From Lichenicola sp965198575 (GTDB lineage: Bacteria > Pseudomonadota > Alphaproteobacteria > Acetobacterales > Acetobacteraceae), in contig NZ_OZ240671.1 of NCBI RefSeq assembly GCF_965198575.1, positions 3,472,001-3,536,000 on the forward strand: 64,000 bases of DNA, read 5' to 3'. Made by a program: the position numbers and the translations under genes. Of this stretch, positions 38,889 to 47,387 are shown one piece after another; the stretch's first letter is position 1, and every line of letters begins with the position of its first letter. The notes under the pieces were generated by a model. It was not told the origin of the DNA. It worked only from the letters and a program-made list of their open reading frames with translations, and did no database searches.

Positions 38889-39386
38889 GTGAGCACGAGT
38901 TTCATGAAATGCGCGGCGCTGTCGGCGATCCTGGCCGCGGCACTTGCGAACCCGGTGGCGGCACAGGATCTGGTCCGCCACTCGACGGGCAAGTTCCCGA
39001 TTGCCAGCGCGATCGAGGTGCCGCCCGGCTACACCACGATCTATCTCTCCGGGATGGGCGCCGACATCGCCGACAAGACCGCGACGCCGATGACGCTGGC
39101 GGCCTACGGCGATACCGAGACGCAGGTGCGCAGCGCACTCACCAAAATCCAGGAGTCGCTCGCCACACTGCACCTGAGCTTCGCCGACGTGGTGCAGATG
39201 CACATCTACATGGTGGCCGACCCGAAGCTCGGGCACCTGGATTTCGCCGGCATGATGAAGGCCTACACGCAGTTCTTCGGCACGCCCGCGCAGCCGAACC
39301 TGCCGACGCGCTCCGCCTTCCAGGTCGCCGGCCTCGCCAATCCCGGCTGGCTGGTCGAGATCGAGGTCACCGCGGTCAGGAAATAG
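38889..39386 (+). CDS. Exported RidA/YjgF-family imine deaminase
   Basis: A 165-aa RidA-family protein with an N-terminal signal peptide (LSAILAAALANPVAAQD), unusual because typical RidA is cytoplasmic. The RidA fold is visible in IYLSGMGADIADK, TETQVRSALTKIQESLATLHLSFADVVQMHIYMVAD and LPTRSAFQVAGLANPGWLVEIEVTAV; R141 matches the conserved catalytic Arg, and the VEIEV strand carries the conserved Glu. RidA enzymes hydrolyse reactive enamines/imines, the products of amine oxidation, so it fits as the clean-up step for the oxidase. The start is GTG, 2 bp after the cytochrome stop. Confidence 0.85.
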   Translation: MSTSFMKCAALSAILAAALANPVAAQDLVRHSTGKFPIASAIEVPPGYTTIYLSGMGADIADKTATPMTLAAYGDTETQVRSALTKIQESLATLHLSFADVVQMHIYMVADPKLGHLDFAGMMKAYTQFFGTPAQPNLPTRSAFQVAGLANPGWLVEIEVTAVRK

Positions 39387-39389
39387 GGC

Positions 39390-40049
39390 TCAGCCGTCGA
39401 GGGCGGCGACATCGAGCAGGCGGGAGAACACCTCGGTCTCCTGCGCGCCCGAGACCGCCAGGCGCCCTGAGAACACGAAGCAGGGCACGCCGCTAATGCC
39501 GCGGCGATGGGCGCGCAAATTCTCCGAGTGCACGATATCGATGCCCTCGCGCGCGCGCAGGAACGCCAGCGCCGCGGCCCGGTCGAGCCCGACCGAGGCG
39601 GCGATCCCTGCAAGCACCTCGAGGTTGCCGATATCCAGTCCGCCGGTGAACTGGGCGGCGAACAACGCCTCCACCAGCGCGTCCGCGGGCCCGATCCGTG
39701 CCGCCCATCCGGCGAGCCGGTGGGCCTCGACGCTCGAGGGAATGTGGTGCATGCGGTCGAAGCGGAACGTGACGCCGTCCTGCAGGCCGAGTTCGGTGAC
39801 GGTTGCATAGAGCCGGCGTGCACGATCCTCGCCGCCATATTTGCGCTGCACGTAGTCCAGCCGGCTGAGCCCGTCGCGCGGGATGTCCGGGTTGAGCAGG
39901 AACGGCCGCCAGGTGATCACGAACGCATCGTTCGGACGCAATGCCAGGCCGCGCAGCAGGCGACGGACCCCGAGATAGCACCACGGGCATACGAAGTCGT
40001 GCACGACCTCGATGCTCAGCCTGGTCTGGATCGGGGTCAACGCATTCAC
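39390..40049 (-). CDS. DsbA/FrnE-family thiol oxidoreductase
   Basis: A 219-aa thioredoxin-fold protein of the FrnE-like DsbA subfamily, normally cytoplasmic. The redox motif C21-P-W-C24 follows the first strand (IEVVHDFVCPWCYLGVRRL). Family segments include FLLNPDIPRDG, HHIPSSVEAHRLAGWA and the cis-Pro loop RRGISGVPCFVFSGRLAVSGAQ. FrnE members act as disulfide oxidoreductases; an isomerase role such as glutathione-dependent ones is possible. No signal peptide is seen. Start is a GTG at 40049; a longer frame has no support. It converges on the RidA gene with a 3-bp gap. Confidence 0.82.
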   Translation of the reverse strand: MNALTPIQTRLSIEVVHDFVCPWCYLGVRRLLRGLALRPNDAFVITWRPFLLNPDIPRDGLSRLDYVQRKYGGEDRARRLYATVTELGLQDGVTFRFDRMHHIPSSVEAHRLAGWAARIGPADALVEALFAAQFTGGLDIGNLEVLAGIAASVGLDRAAALAFLRAREGIDIVHSENLRAHRRGISGVPCFVFSGRLAVSGAQETEVFSRLLDVAALDG

Positions 40050-40123
40050 GATGGTCAGTCTATGACAAACCCCGCCGGGATCGAGTAAAAACTGCCGGCG
40101 GATCGGATCGCGGTGGGCAGCGC

Positions 40124-41131
40124 ATGGACCAGGCATTTTCATCCACCCAGGAGCGGTTCGCCGGCTACGTCGCGACGCTCGGGCGGGGGCCCGGAAAGTC
40201 GCGCGCCCTCACGCGGGCCGAAGCGCAGGACGCCTTCGCGCTGGTGCTGGCCGACGCGGTGCATCCGGCGCAGGTCGGCGCATTCCTCATGCTGCTGCGC
40301 TACCGCGGCGAGGATCTTGACGAGATCACCGGCCTCGTCGAGGCGGCGCGCTCGGCGATGCGTGAGACGTGCGGCACGCTGTCCGCGGGACAGGTCGATC
40401 TCGACTGGCCGAGCTACGGCGCCGGGCGCACCCGCGGCGCGCCCTGGTTCCTGCTGGCGGCGCTGGCGCTGTCGCAGTCCGGCGTTCGGGTGTTGATGCA
40501 TGGCAGCAACGAGTTTTCCTCAGGCATCCCGGTCGTGACCGCACTGGCAGCGCTCGGCCGGCCGCCCGCGACCGGCGCATCGTCGGTGGCGGACGCGCTC
40601 GACCGCACCGGTTTCGCGTACTGGCCGATCGCGGACCTCTCGCCCGGCATCGACCGGCTGCTCGGCATGCGACGGCTGTTCGGGCTGCGCTCGCCGGTCA
40701 ACACGGTGGCGCGGCTGCTCGATCCCGGTGACGCGCGCGCCTCCGTCGATGGGGTGTTCCATCCTGCCTACATCGCGCTGCACCTGGGTGTGGCGGAGCG
40801 GCTCGGGCGGCGGTCGCTGCTGGTGATCAAGGGCGGCGGCGGCGAGGCCGAGCGTCCGGCGGCCAAGGCGACCGCGGCACATCTCTGGCGGCAGGACGGG
40901 GGCCGCTCCGAGCTGCTGCTGCCGGCTCTGATCGATGCGCCCGACGCCCGCGAGACGGACAACATCGATCAGTGGGTGGCGACATGGCATGGCGGGGAGG
41001 GCCGTCCGGGGGCGGTCCAGATAATCGTCGGCAGCATCGCCCTCGGACTGCTGGCGCTGGAGCCGGGCCAGGATCCCGTCGCCGCGGACCGGCGGGCCCG
41101 CGAGATCTGGGCCGCCCGCCGACCGACCTGA
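40124..41131 (+). CDS. ybiB: TrpD2/YbiB-like glycosyltransferase-fold protein
   Basis: 335 aa with the anthranilate phosphoribosyltransferase fold but in the TrpD2/YbiB branch, which lacks TrpD activity and binds nucleic acid in E. coli. Matching parts are SRALTRAEAQDAFALVLADAVHPAQVGAFLMLLRYRGED in the N-terminal helical domain, VLMHGSNEFSSGIPVVTALAALG, VNTVARLLDP and LLVIKGGGGEAERPAAK. The canonical TrpD KHGN loop is not seen (MHGSNE instead). It is divergent from the DsbA-like gene with 74 bp between starts. Cellular role is unclear. Confidence 0.75.
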   Translation: MDQAFSSTQERFAGYVATLGRGPGKSRALTRAEAQDAFALVLADAVHPAQVGAFLMLLRYRGEDLDEITGLVEAARSAMRETCGTLSAGQVDLDWPSYGAGRTRGAPWFLLAALALSQSGVRVLMHGSNEFSSGIPVVTALAALGRPPATGASSVADALDRTGFAYWPIADLSPGIDRLLGMRRLFGLRSPVNTVARLLDPGDARASVDGVFHPAYIALHLGVAERLGRRSLLVIKGGGGEAERPAAKATAAHLWRQDGGRSELLLPALIDAPDARETDNIDQWVATWHGGEGRPGAVQIIVGSIALGLLALEPGQDPVAADRRAREIWAARRPT

Positions 41132-41224
41132 TCCGGACGCCGCCAGGCAGGAGGGTGTTGCGCTCCCGCACCAACGGGGGCTTACATGGGCGTAATCAAA
41201 AAGCAGAACACCCGAGGGATCGGA

Positions 41225-42760
41225 ATGGACAGGAGCGAGGAACGCGGGCCCCCGGCCTTGCAGATGCGCGGCATCTCCAAGACGTTTCCGGGCGTGCGCG
41301 CGCTGGCCAGCGTGCAGATCGACGCCTGGGGCGGCGAGGTGCTGGCGTTGATGGGCGAGAACGGGGCCGGCAAGTCGACGCTGATGAAGGTGCTGTCCGG
41401 CGCCTACCAGGCCGATCCCGGCGGCGAAATACGGGTGTTCGGCAAGCCGATCAGCATCACCGGCCCGCAGGTCGCCAAGGAAGCCGGCATCGCCATCATT
41501 TACCAGGAGCTGGCGCTGGCGCCGAACCTCACGGTGTCGGAGAACATCCATCTCGGCAACGAGATCAGCCGCCCGGGCGGCAGGCTCGACCGGCGGGCGA
41601 TGATCGAGGATTGCCGGCCGCTGCTGGCCCGCTTGGGCACACCGTTCGGGCCGGAGACGCTGGTCGGCACGCTGTCGATCGCCGAGCAGCAGCTGGTCGA
41701 GATCGTGCGGGCACTGCACCGCAAGTCGCGCATCCTGGTGCTGGACGAGCCGACCACGGCACTCTCGGCGCGCGAGACCGACCGGTTGTTCACGCTGATC
41801 CGACAGCTCCGCGACGAGGGCATCGCGCTGATCTACATCTCGCACCGCATGGCCGAGGTGTACGAGCTTGCCGACCGGGTGACCGTGCTGCGCGACGGCA
41901 GCTATGTCGGTACCCTGGAGCGCGAGCAGCTCTCGGCGGAAGCTATCGTGCGCATGATGGTCGGGCGCGACCTGTCCTCGTTCTACACCAAGCAGCATGA
42001 CGCGACCGGTGCCCGCGGCGAGGTGGTGCTGCAGGTCGACGGGCTGACCGATGGCGGCCGGGTGCATCCGTGCTCGTTCAGCCTGCACAAGGGCGAGGTG
42101 CTGGGCGTCGCGGGGCTGGTGGGCGCCGGGCGCACGGAGCTTGCCCGGCTGATCTACGGTGCGGATCGACGCGCCGGGGGCACCGTCACCCTGGCCGGCA
42201 AGCTGCTGCCGGCGCGTGGCCCCAAGGCGGCGCTGGATGCCGGGATCGCCTACCTGACCGAGGACCGCAAGGGACTCGGGCTGTTCCTCGACATGTCGTG
42301 CGGCGCCAACATCAATCTCGGCGTCATCGATCGTGACTGCCACCTGGGCGGACGGCTCGACCGGGCCAAGGCGCGCATGCGGGCGACGCGTGCGTTCAAG
42401 TCGTTCCGGGTGAGGGCGGCGAGCCCGGCGGTGCAGGTCGGCAGCCTGTCCGGCGGCAACCAGCAGAAGGTGCTGCTGGCGCGTCTGCTCGAGACCGGGC
42501 CCAAGGTGCTGATCCTCGACGAGCCGACCCGCGGCGTCGATGTCGGCGCCAAGTCCGAGATCTACCGCATCATCGACGAGTTGGCGGCGAACGGGCTCGG
42601 CGTGCTGGTGATCTCGTCGGACCTGCCGGAAATCGTCGGCATCTGCGACCGCGTGCTGGTGATGCGCGAGGGCTCGATCGCCGGCGAGGTCGGCGGCCCG
42701 GGTGGCGAGGTCATCAACCAGCAGAACGTGATGGTTCACGCAGCCGGCATGGCTGCCTGA
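41225..42760 (+). CDS. CUT2-family sugar ABC transporter ATP-binding protein (RbsA-like)
   Basis: A 511-aa protein with two fused ABC ATPase domains, as in RbsA/XylG/MglA. The first has Walker A GENGAGKSTLMKVLSG and Walker B RILVLDEPTTALS. The second has the degenerate Walker A GLVGAGRTELARLIYG usual in this family, with signature SLSGGNQQKVLLARLL and VLILDEPTRGVDVGAKSEIY. The start is ambiguous: ATG 41225 has AGGG 6 nt upstream and fits family length; ATG 41186 adds 13 residues. It heads an operon with the permease and binding protein. Specificity within pentoses, hexoses or polyols cannot be read. Confidence 0.93.
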   Translation: MDRSEERGPPALQMRGISKTFPGVRALASVQIDAWGGEVLALMGENGAGKSTLMKVLSGAYQADPGGEIRVFGKPISITGPQVAKEAGIAIIYQELALAPNLTVSENIHLGNEISRPGGRLDRRAMIEDCRPLLARLGTPFGPETLVGTLSIAEQQLVEIVRALHRKSRILVLDEPTTALSARETDRLFTLIRQLRDEGIALIYISHRMAEVYELADRVTVLRDGSYVGTLEREQLSAEAIVRMMVGRDLSSFYTKQHDATGARGEVVLQVDGLTDGGRVHPCSFSLHKGEVLGVAGLVGAGRTELARLIYGADRRAGGTVTLAGKLLPARGPKAALDAGIAYLTEDRKGLGLFLDMSCGANINLGVIDRDCHLGGRLDRAKARMRATRAFKSFRVRAASPAVQVGSLSGGNQQKVLLARLLETGPKVLILDEPTRGVDVGAKSEIYRIIDELAANGLGVLVISSDLPEIVGICDRVLVMREGSIAGEVGGPGGEVINQQNVMVHAAGMAA

Positions 42761-42771
42761 GGGCGATTCCT

Positions 42772-43866
42772 ATGTCTGACGATGAAGTCATGGTCGATCG
42801 ATCCGGCAGCAAGGGGGGCGGCCCCGGAGCCAGCCAGCCCGGTATCCCGCCGGCAAGCGCGCCGCCAGGCCCGGAGCAGGGTGCCGGGCTCTCGTCGCGG
42901 CAGGTGCAGGTGCGCTCGCTGATCCAGGCGGCGGGGATGCTGCCGGTGCTGATCCTGCTGGCGATCGGCTTCCACCTGCTCGGCGGCCATCGCTTCCTGT
43001 CGGTGCAGAACCTGTCGATCGTGGCGCAGCAGGCCTCGATCAACTGCGTGCTCGCCGCCGGCATGACCTTCGTGATCCTGACCGGCGGCATCGACCTTTC
43101 CGTCGGATCGATCCTGGCCGCGTCCGCGATGGGCGCCTTGATCATGTCGCTGGTGCCGGGGCTCGGCTGGCTGGCGATCCCGGTCTGCCTGCTCGTCGGA
43201 CTGGTGATCGGCCTGCTCAACGGCATGCTGATCGCGCTCGTGCGGCTGCCGCCGTTCATCGTGACGCTCGGCTCGCTGACCGCCGTGCGTGGCCTCGCCC
43301 GACTGATGGGTGCGGACAACACGGTGTTCAATCCGGCGCTGAACTATGCCTGGATCGGCAATGATGGGGTCACGATCCTCCCCGGCGTGGCGATCCCGTG
43401 GCTCGCGATCATCGCGGTCGCGGTCATCGTGGCCTCCTGGTACGTGCTGCGCCGGACCGTGCTGGGCGTGCGGATCTATGCGGTCGGCGGCAACCCGGCG
43501 GCGGCCCGGCTGTCCGGCATCAACGTGCCTGCGATCCTGCTGTTCGTGTATGCGCTGTCGGGCACGCTGGCCGGCCTCGGCGGGGTGATGTCGTCGGCGC
43601 GGCTGTATGCGGCGAACGGGCTGCAGCTCGGCCAGTCGTACGAGCTCGACGCGATCGCCGCGGTGATCCTCGGCGGCACCTCGTTCGTCGGCGGCATCGG
43701 CTCGATCTGGGGCACGCTGATCGGCGCGCTGATCATTGCGGTGCTGTCGAACGGGCTGATCCTGGTCGGCGTGAGCGACATCTGGCAGTTCATCGTCAAG
43801 GGCCTGGTCATCATCGGTGCGGTGGCCCTCGACCGGTTCCGGCAGGGCAGCGGCGTCCGCACCTGA
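42772..43866 (+). CDS. CUT2-family sugar ABC transporter permease (RbsC-like)
   Basis: A 364-aa inner-membrane permease with a 48-residue polar, Gly/Pro-rich N-terminal tail followed by about ten hydrophobic helices. The family signature AAGMTFVILTGGIDLSVGSILA is near residue 95, and GGNPAAARLSGINV, then AVILGGTSFVGGIGSIWGTLIGA come later, as in RbsC. It follows the ATPase gene by 11 bp and should dimerise under the double-ABC protein. The long N-terminal tail is not typical of RbsC. Confidence 0.93.
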   Translation: MSDDEVMVDRSGSKGGGPGASQPGIPPASAPPGPEQGAGLSSRQVQVRSLIQAAGMLPVLILLAIGFHLLGGHRFLSVQNLSIVAQQASINCVLAAGMTFVILTGGIDLSVGSILAASAMGALIMSLVPGLGWLAIPVCLLVGLVIGLLNGMLIALVRLPPFIVTLGSLTAVRGLARLMGADNTVFNPALNYAWIGNDGVTILPGVAIPWLAIIAVAVIVASWYVLRRTVLGVRIYAVGGNPAAARLSGINVPAILLFVYALSGTLAGLGGVMSSARLYAANGLQLGQSYELDAIAAVILGGTSFVGGIGSIWGTLIGALIIAVLSNGLILVGVSDIWQFIVKGLVIIGAVALDRFRQGSGVRT

Positions 43867-43925
43867 CCGACACGAGGCGCTGCGGGGTCTACCCCGCCTG
43901 CAGCGTCCGCCAACAAACGGGGTGG

Positions 43926-44897
43926 ATGAGGATGACGACCATGCAAAAGACCAACCCAGGCCTGCGGGCGAAGTTCCTGGCCGGTGCCGCTGTCCTGGCA
44001 TCCGTCGCCGGGCTCGCCGGTGCCGCCCAGGCCAAGCCGGTGACGTCGATCGGCGTGACCATGGGCTCGCTCGGCAACCCGTATTTCGTGGCACTCGTGA
44101 AGGGCGTCACCGCCGAGGCGCGGGCCAACGGCCAGCAGGTGGCGGTCACCGCGGTGTCGGCCGATTACGACCTCAACAAGCAGTTCACCCAGATCGACAA
44201 CTTCATCGCCGCCGGCGTGAACCTGATCGTGCTGAACGCGGTCGATCCGAACGCCATCCTGCCGGCGATCAAGCGTGCGCAGGCGGCCGGGATCGCCGTG
44301 GTCGCCGCCGATGTCTCGGCCAACGGCGCCGATGCCACGGCGATGACCGACAACACCGCCGCCGGCAACCTGTCGTGCACGTTCCTGGCGCAGAAGATCG
44401 GCAACAAGGGTAACGTGATCATCGAGAACGGCCCGCAGGTGTCGTCGGTGATCGATCGCGTCAATGGCTGCAAGGCGGCACTCGCGAAGTCGCCCGACAT
44501 CAAGATCCTGTCCTCGGACCAGGACGGCAAGGGCTCGCGCGACGGCGGCCTGGCGGTGATGCAGGGCTATCTGATCCGCTATCCGGACATAGCGGGCGTG
44601 TTCACCATCAATGATCCGCAGGCAATCGGCTCGGAGCTTGCGGCCAAGCAGCAGCATCGCAACGGCATCGTCATCACATCGGTGGATGGCGCGCCCGACA
44701 TCGTCGCGGCACTCAAGACCGACGGCCTGATTCAGGCCTCCGCCTCGCAGGATCCGTACACCATGGGCCGCAACGCGGTGAAGATGGGCGAGCAGATCCT
44801 GGACGGTCACCCCCCGGCCGACAAGGTGATGCTGATGGCGCCGAAGCTCATCACCAAGGAGAATGTCGGGAGCTATGTCGGCTGGACGCAGCACTGA
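43926..44897 (+). CDS. CUT2-family sugar-binding protein (RbsB-like)
   Basis: A periplasmic binding protein of about 320 aa with a signal peptide (AAVLASVAGLAGAAQAK). Its type-I periplasmic-binding fold follows RbsB: SIGVTMGSLGNPYFVALVKG, the ligand-hinge NFIAAGVNLIVLNAVDPNAI, VVAADVSANGADATAMTDN and the late ASQDPYTMGRNAVKMGEQ. Three in-frame ATGs (43926, 43932, 43941) are possible; the last has the best-spaced GAGG. It completes the ATPase-permease-receptor operon. Unlike many CUT2 systems the receptor gene is last, not first. Confidence 0.92.
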   Translation: MRMTTMQKTNPGLRAKFLAGAAVLASVAGLAGAAQAKPVTSIGVTMGSLGNPYFVALVKGVTAEARANGQQVAVTAVSADYDLNKQFTQIDNFIAAGVNLIVLNAVDPNAILPAIKRAQAAGIAVVAADVSANGADATAMTDNTAAGNLSCTFLAQKIGNKGNVIIENGPQVSSVIDRVNGCKAALAKSPDIKILSSDQDGKGSRDGGLAVMQGYLIRYPDIAGVFTINDPQAIGSELAAKQQHRNGIVITSVDGAPDIVAALKTDGLIQASASQDPYTMGRNAVKMGEQILDGHPPADKVMLMAPKLITKENVGSYVGWTQH

Positions 44898-44956
44898 AGC
44901 TTTTACGATCGAGAGAGATCGCAACAACTCCGGTTCGTTGTTCTGCGGGCGGCTCT

Positions 44957-44985
44957 ATCCGATCGACACGCAAGGTCGATCGGAT
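44957..44985. terminator. Hairpin downstream of the sugar ABC operon
   Basis: ATCCGATCGAC and GTCGATCGGAT form an 11-bp perfect stem around ACGCAAG, 60 bp after the binding-protein stop. No T-run follows, so termination is uncertain. Confidence 0.4.
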
Positions 44986-45147
44986 GCTGCTCTGGCCCGC
45001 CGGCGCGCCTCCCGGATCGACATGAAAAAGCCGCGGTTCTCGGGCACGACATAGGACAAGGCCAGACTCCGTGGCGGCACATCGACGGCAACGAAGCTGT
45101 GCCTGCTGCGTAGAACGGCTATTCCGCACAACCCGAAGGATTGTCCC

Positions 45148-45375
45148 ATGAGCGTTCGTCTCCCCGCTGCCGGCCTTGTTGCCGCAGTTCTCGCACTCGG
45201 TTCCGTGATGTCCGGCCCGGCCATGGCCAAGGGCTGCCTCAAGGGTGCCGCCGTCGGTGGCGTTGCCGGTCACGTGGCCGGTCATCATGGCGTGATGGGT
45301 GCTGCGGCCGGTTGCGCCGTCGGCCACCACGAAGCCAACAAGAAGGCCGCCGCCGCCGCCAACCCGCCGGGCTGA
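45148..45375 (+). CDS. Small exported glycine-zipper protein
   Basis: A 75-aa protein. Residues 1-27 are a signal peptide (AVLALGSVMSGPAMAKG). The rest is a glycine/alanine-zipper-like GAAVGGVAGHVAGHHGVMGAAAG segment with several His residues, ending in a Lys/Ala-rich tail. Glycine-zipper peptides insert into or span membranes; this type is frequent as single-copy periplasmic proteins of unknown function in acetic-acid-bacteria relatives. It is monocistronic and ends just before a strong terminator. Confidence 0.7.
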   Translation: MSVRLPAAGLVAAVLALGSVMSGPAMAKGCLKGAAVGGVAGHVAGHHGVMGAAAGCAVGHHEANKKAAAAANPPG

Positions 45376-45395
45376 TCCCCGACGGGTCTAGATCA

Positions 45396-45433
45396 GGGCC
45401 TCGGCATCAGCGTGATGCCGGGGCCCTTTTTTT
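45396..45433 (+). terminator. Rho-independent terminator of the glycine-zipper gene
   Basis: GGGCCTCGGCATCA and TGATGCCGGGGCCC form a long stem (one mismatch) with loop GCG, followed by seven T. It is the clearest intrinsic terminator in the window. Confidence 0.92.
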
Positions 45434-45454
45434 ATGCGGCGCCGTGTGCAGTCG

Positions 45455-46246
45455 TCATGCGGCGGCGAGCGAACCGGGCGTCTGCAGCAGTCCGATCGTC
45501 GGCCTTGCGAACAGGTAGCCCTGGAACAGATCGACGCCGATCGTCCGCAGCGTGCGGTGTTCCTCGACGGTTTCGACGCCCTCCGCCACCAGCGCAATGC
45601 CGAGCTCCCGACAGAGCGAGACCATGCTGCGCACCACGGCGATCCTGATCGGATCGGCATCGACGCCCCGGATCAGTTTCATGTCGAGCTTGATGACGTC
45701 CGGTCGGATGTCGACCAGCATGCCGAGGCTCGCATAGCCGGCGCCGAAATCATCGAGCGCCACGGTGAAGCCGATCTCCTGGTAGGCGGTGACGATGTCG
45801 CGCAGCCGGCGCGGCTCCAGCACCTCCTCGTCCTCGGTGATCTCGAACATGATCGACCGGTTCGGCAGCCCGGCCCTTGCGGCGGCGGCCAGGCTCGTCG
45901 CCAGGCAACGCAACGGCTCGTAGATCGCGTTCGGCTTGAAATTGATCGAGAGCAGGGCGTCGGTCGCCAGCAGCCCGAGCGACGCCGCGGTCTCGATGGC
46001 TGTCGTGCGGCATTGCTGATCGAAGCTGTAGCGGTTGTCCGCATTCACCTGCGACAGGATGGTGCCGGCGCCTTCGCCGTTCAGGCCACGAACCAGCGCC
46101 TCGTGCGCAAACACGCTGTTGTCGCCACGGATGATCGGCTGGAATGCCATGGTGATCGGCACTGCGAACCTGTCCTGCAGGCAACCGGAGCATGCCGCAG
46201 GGGACCGGTCACGAACTGCAGCGGTGTTTCCTGTCGCTTCCCTCAT
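45455..46246 (-). CDS. EAL-domain c-di-GMP phosphodiesterase
   Basis: A 263-aa protein that is essentially one EAL domain. Visible catalytic elements are HEALVRG (the EAL), LLSINFKPNAIYEP (Asn ligand), IMFEITEDEEVLEP, VALDDFGAGYASLGML (paired Asp) and LVAEGVETVEEH, then the C-terminal LFQGYLFARP. All metal-binding acids expected of an active phosphodiesterase are there. The first 20 residues are Ala/Cys/Arg-rich and untyped. It lies 84 bp after the DUF1796 gene on the same strand and could be transcribed with it. Confidence 0.88.
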   Translation of the reverse strand: MREATGNTAAVRDRSPAACSGCLQDRFAVPITMAFQPIIRGDNSVFAHEALVRGLNGEGAGTILSQVNADNRYSFDQQCRTTAIETAASLGLLATDALLSINFKPNAIYEPLRCLATSLAAAARAGLPNRSIMFEITEDEEVLEPRRLRDIVTAYQEIGFTVALDDFGAGYASLGMLVDIRPDVIKLDMKLIRGVDADPIRIAVVRSMVSLCRELGIALVAEGVETVEEHRTLRTIGVDLFQGYLFARPTIGLLQTPGSLAAA

Positions 46247-46330
46247 GCTGCAACTATCGCATGACCGTCAAAGAAACGTTATCACAATTGGTCCAGCATG
46301 TTCGATCCCGTTAACCCAACCGGCCGCAGG

Positions 46331-47143
46331 TTAGCCGAACCTGGGTTTCCTCGTCTCCGGTCGTGGCTCCGGTCGCATTTCTGGTTGCGCTTCTGGGCGC
46401 ATCTCCGGGAGCATTTCCGGTAGCGGAAATGCGATCCGATCGCCGGCGAAGGGCTTGATCGCGAAATGACCGAGGATTTCAGTCCAGGCAGCATCGTCGC
46501 CCTGCCAGGCGAACGGCTCATGCTGCCTGAGAAACGCGCTGCGGAAGCCATCCATCATGAATTCGCGACGCTCCGGGTCGCCGTGCAGGTAGAGGAAGCG
46601 TATGTCGGACCGCTTCTTGCGCAGCAGCTCGAACAGCGCGATGGCCAGGCTTTCGTCCGCATAGCCGTCGCGCGGGTGGTGGCGCCGGATGAAATAGGGC
46701 GGCGGGCGTCTCGGGTCGAACAGGTTCCGGAACCAGCGGATCCGCATGCTGTAGAGGGTGCGGACGTAGTCCACGTCCTCCTTGTCGAGCTTCGCGAAGT
46801 CGTGGTTGAAGCCGATGCGGTAGCGGGTATCCACGGCGCCGATGAATGTGACGTCATGATAGACCGGGAACATGTTCTCCAGGTCCAGGAAGCCTGCGAA
46901 ATCATTCTCGATCAGGCGGATAAGATGCCGGGTCTGGGTCGTGACGAAGTCGAACACGCCGGAGGTGTTGGAAACCTGGACCCGTCGAAGCTGGTGTCCG
47001 GCCTGGCAGTCGGAGCCGAGCGAGACGAACCGGAACGGCATCGTCAGGGTCGCCGACGGTTGCAAGGTCGCGATCGCCTCGGGGGTCGCCTGATCGAGCG
47101 TGTCGTTGCCCCCGGCCGGGGCAGGCGTCGTGCGCTCAAGCAT
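46331..47143 (-). CDS. DUF1796-family putative cysteine peptidase
   Basis: A 270-aa protein matching DUF1796, predicted papain-like cysteine peptidases: VSLGSDCQAGHQLRR with candidate nucleophile C46, SGVFDFVTTQTRHLIRLIENDFAGFLDL, and PVYHDVTF with candidate His. The middle (RTLYSMRIRWFRNLFDPRRPPPYFIRRHH) is basic. The C-terminal 35 residues are a Pro-Glu-Met repeat (PEMLPEMRPEAQPEMRPE pattern). Its ATG overlaps the 3' end of the acyl carrier protein gene by 8 nt, so it belongs to that cassette. No enzymatic activity has been proven for this family in general. Confidence 0.72.
   Translation of the reverse strand: MLERTTPAPAGGNDTLDQATPEAIATLQPSATLTMPFRFVSLGSDCQAGHQLRRVQVSNTSGVFDFVTTQTRHLIRLIENDFAGFLDLENMFPVYHDVTFIGAVDTRYRIGFNHDFAKLDKEDVDYVRTLYSMRIRWFRNLFDPRRPPPYFIRRHHPRDGYADESLAIALFELLRKKRSDIRFLYLHGDPERREFMMDGFRSAFLRQHEPFAWQGDDAAWTEILGHFAIKPFAGDRIAFPLPEMLPEMRPEAQPEMRPEPRPETRKPRFG
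46345..46432 (-). repeat. Short coding tandem repeat at the 3' end of the DUF1796 gene
   Basis: Repeats of about 12-15 bp encode imperfect P-E-M-R-P-E units at the protein C-terminus. On the plus strand they appear as recurrent TTCCGG/TCTCCGG with CAT between. Likely an unstructured, length-variable tail. Confidence 0.55.
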
Positions 47144-47387
47144 CCACTGGAATCCGCGACCGCAGGATCAGGAAGATGTCCCCGAGCGTATTCATCATCT
47201 CGATCTCGTCCTCGTCCAGCATGAGGGCAAACGTGCGCTCCAGCCCAAGCACGACCTGGATCGCCATCACGGAGTCATAGGCGGGCACCGCGCGCAACGC
47301 CAACGCGGGATCGTATTCGAGGTCCGGTTGGTGCAGCTGTTCGCGCACCGTCGCCATCAGAGTACGGGTCAGCTCGAGATCGGTCAT
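47136..47387 (-). CDS. Acyl carrier protein-like protein
   Basis: An 83-aa four-helix carrier protein. Ser39 in AYDSVMAIQVV is the expected phosphopantetheine attachment site (DSx motif), followed by the second helix and LEDEIE-type acidic recognition residues (ALMLDEDEIEMMNTLGDIF). It overlaps the ligase gene by ATGA upstream and the DUF1796 gene by 8 nt downstream, so the three are co-translated. It is not the housekeeping AcpP by sequence. It should carry whatever acid the adjacent ligase activates. Confidence 0.83.
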   Translation of the reverse strand: MTDLELTRTLMATVREQLHQPDLEYDPALALRAVPAYDSVMAIQVVLGLERTFALMLDEDEIEMMNTLGDIFLILRSRIPVDA

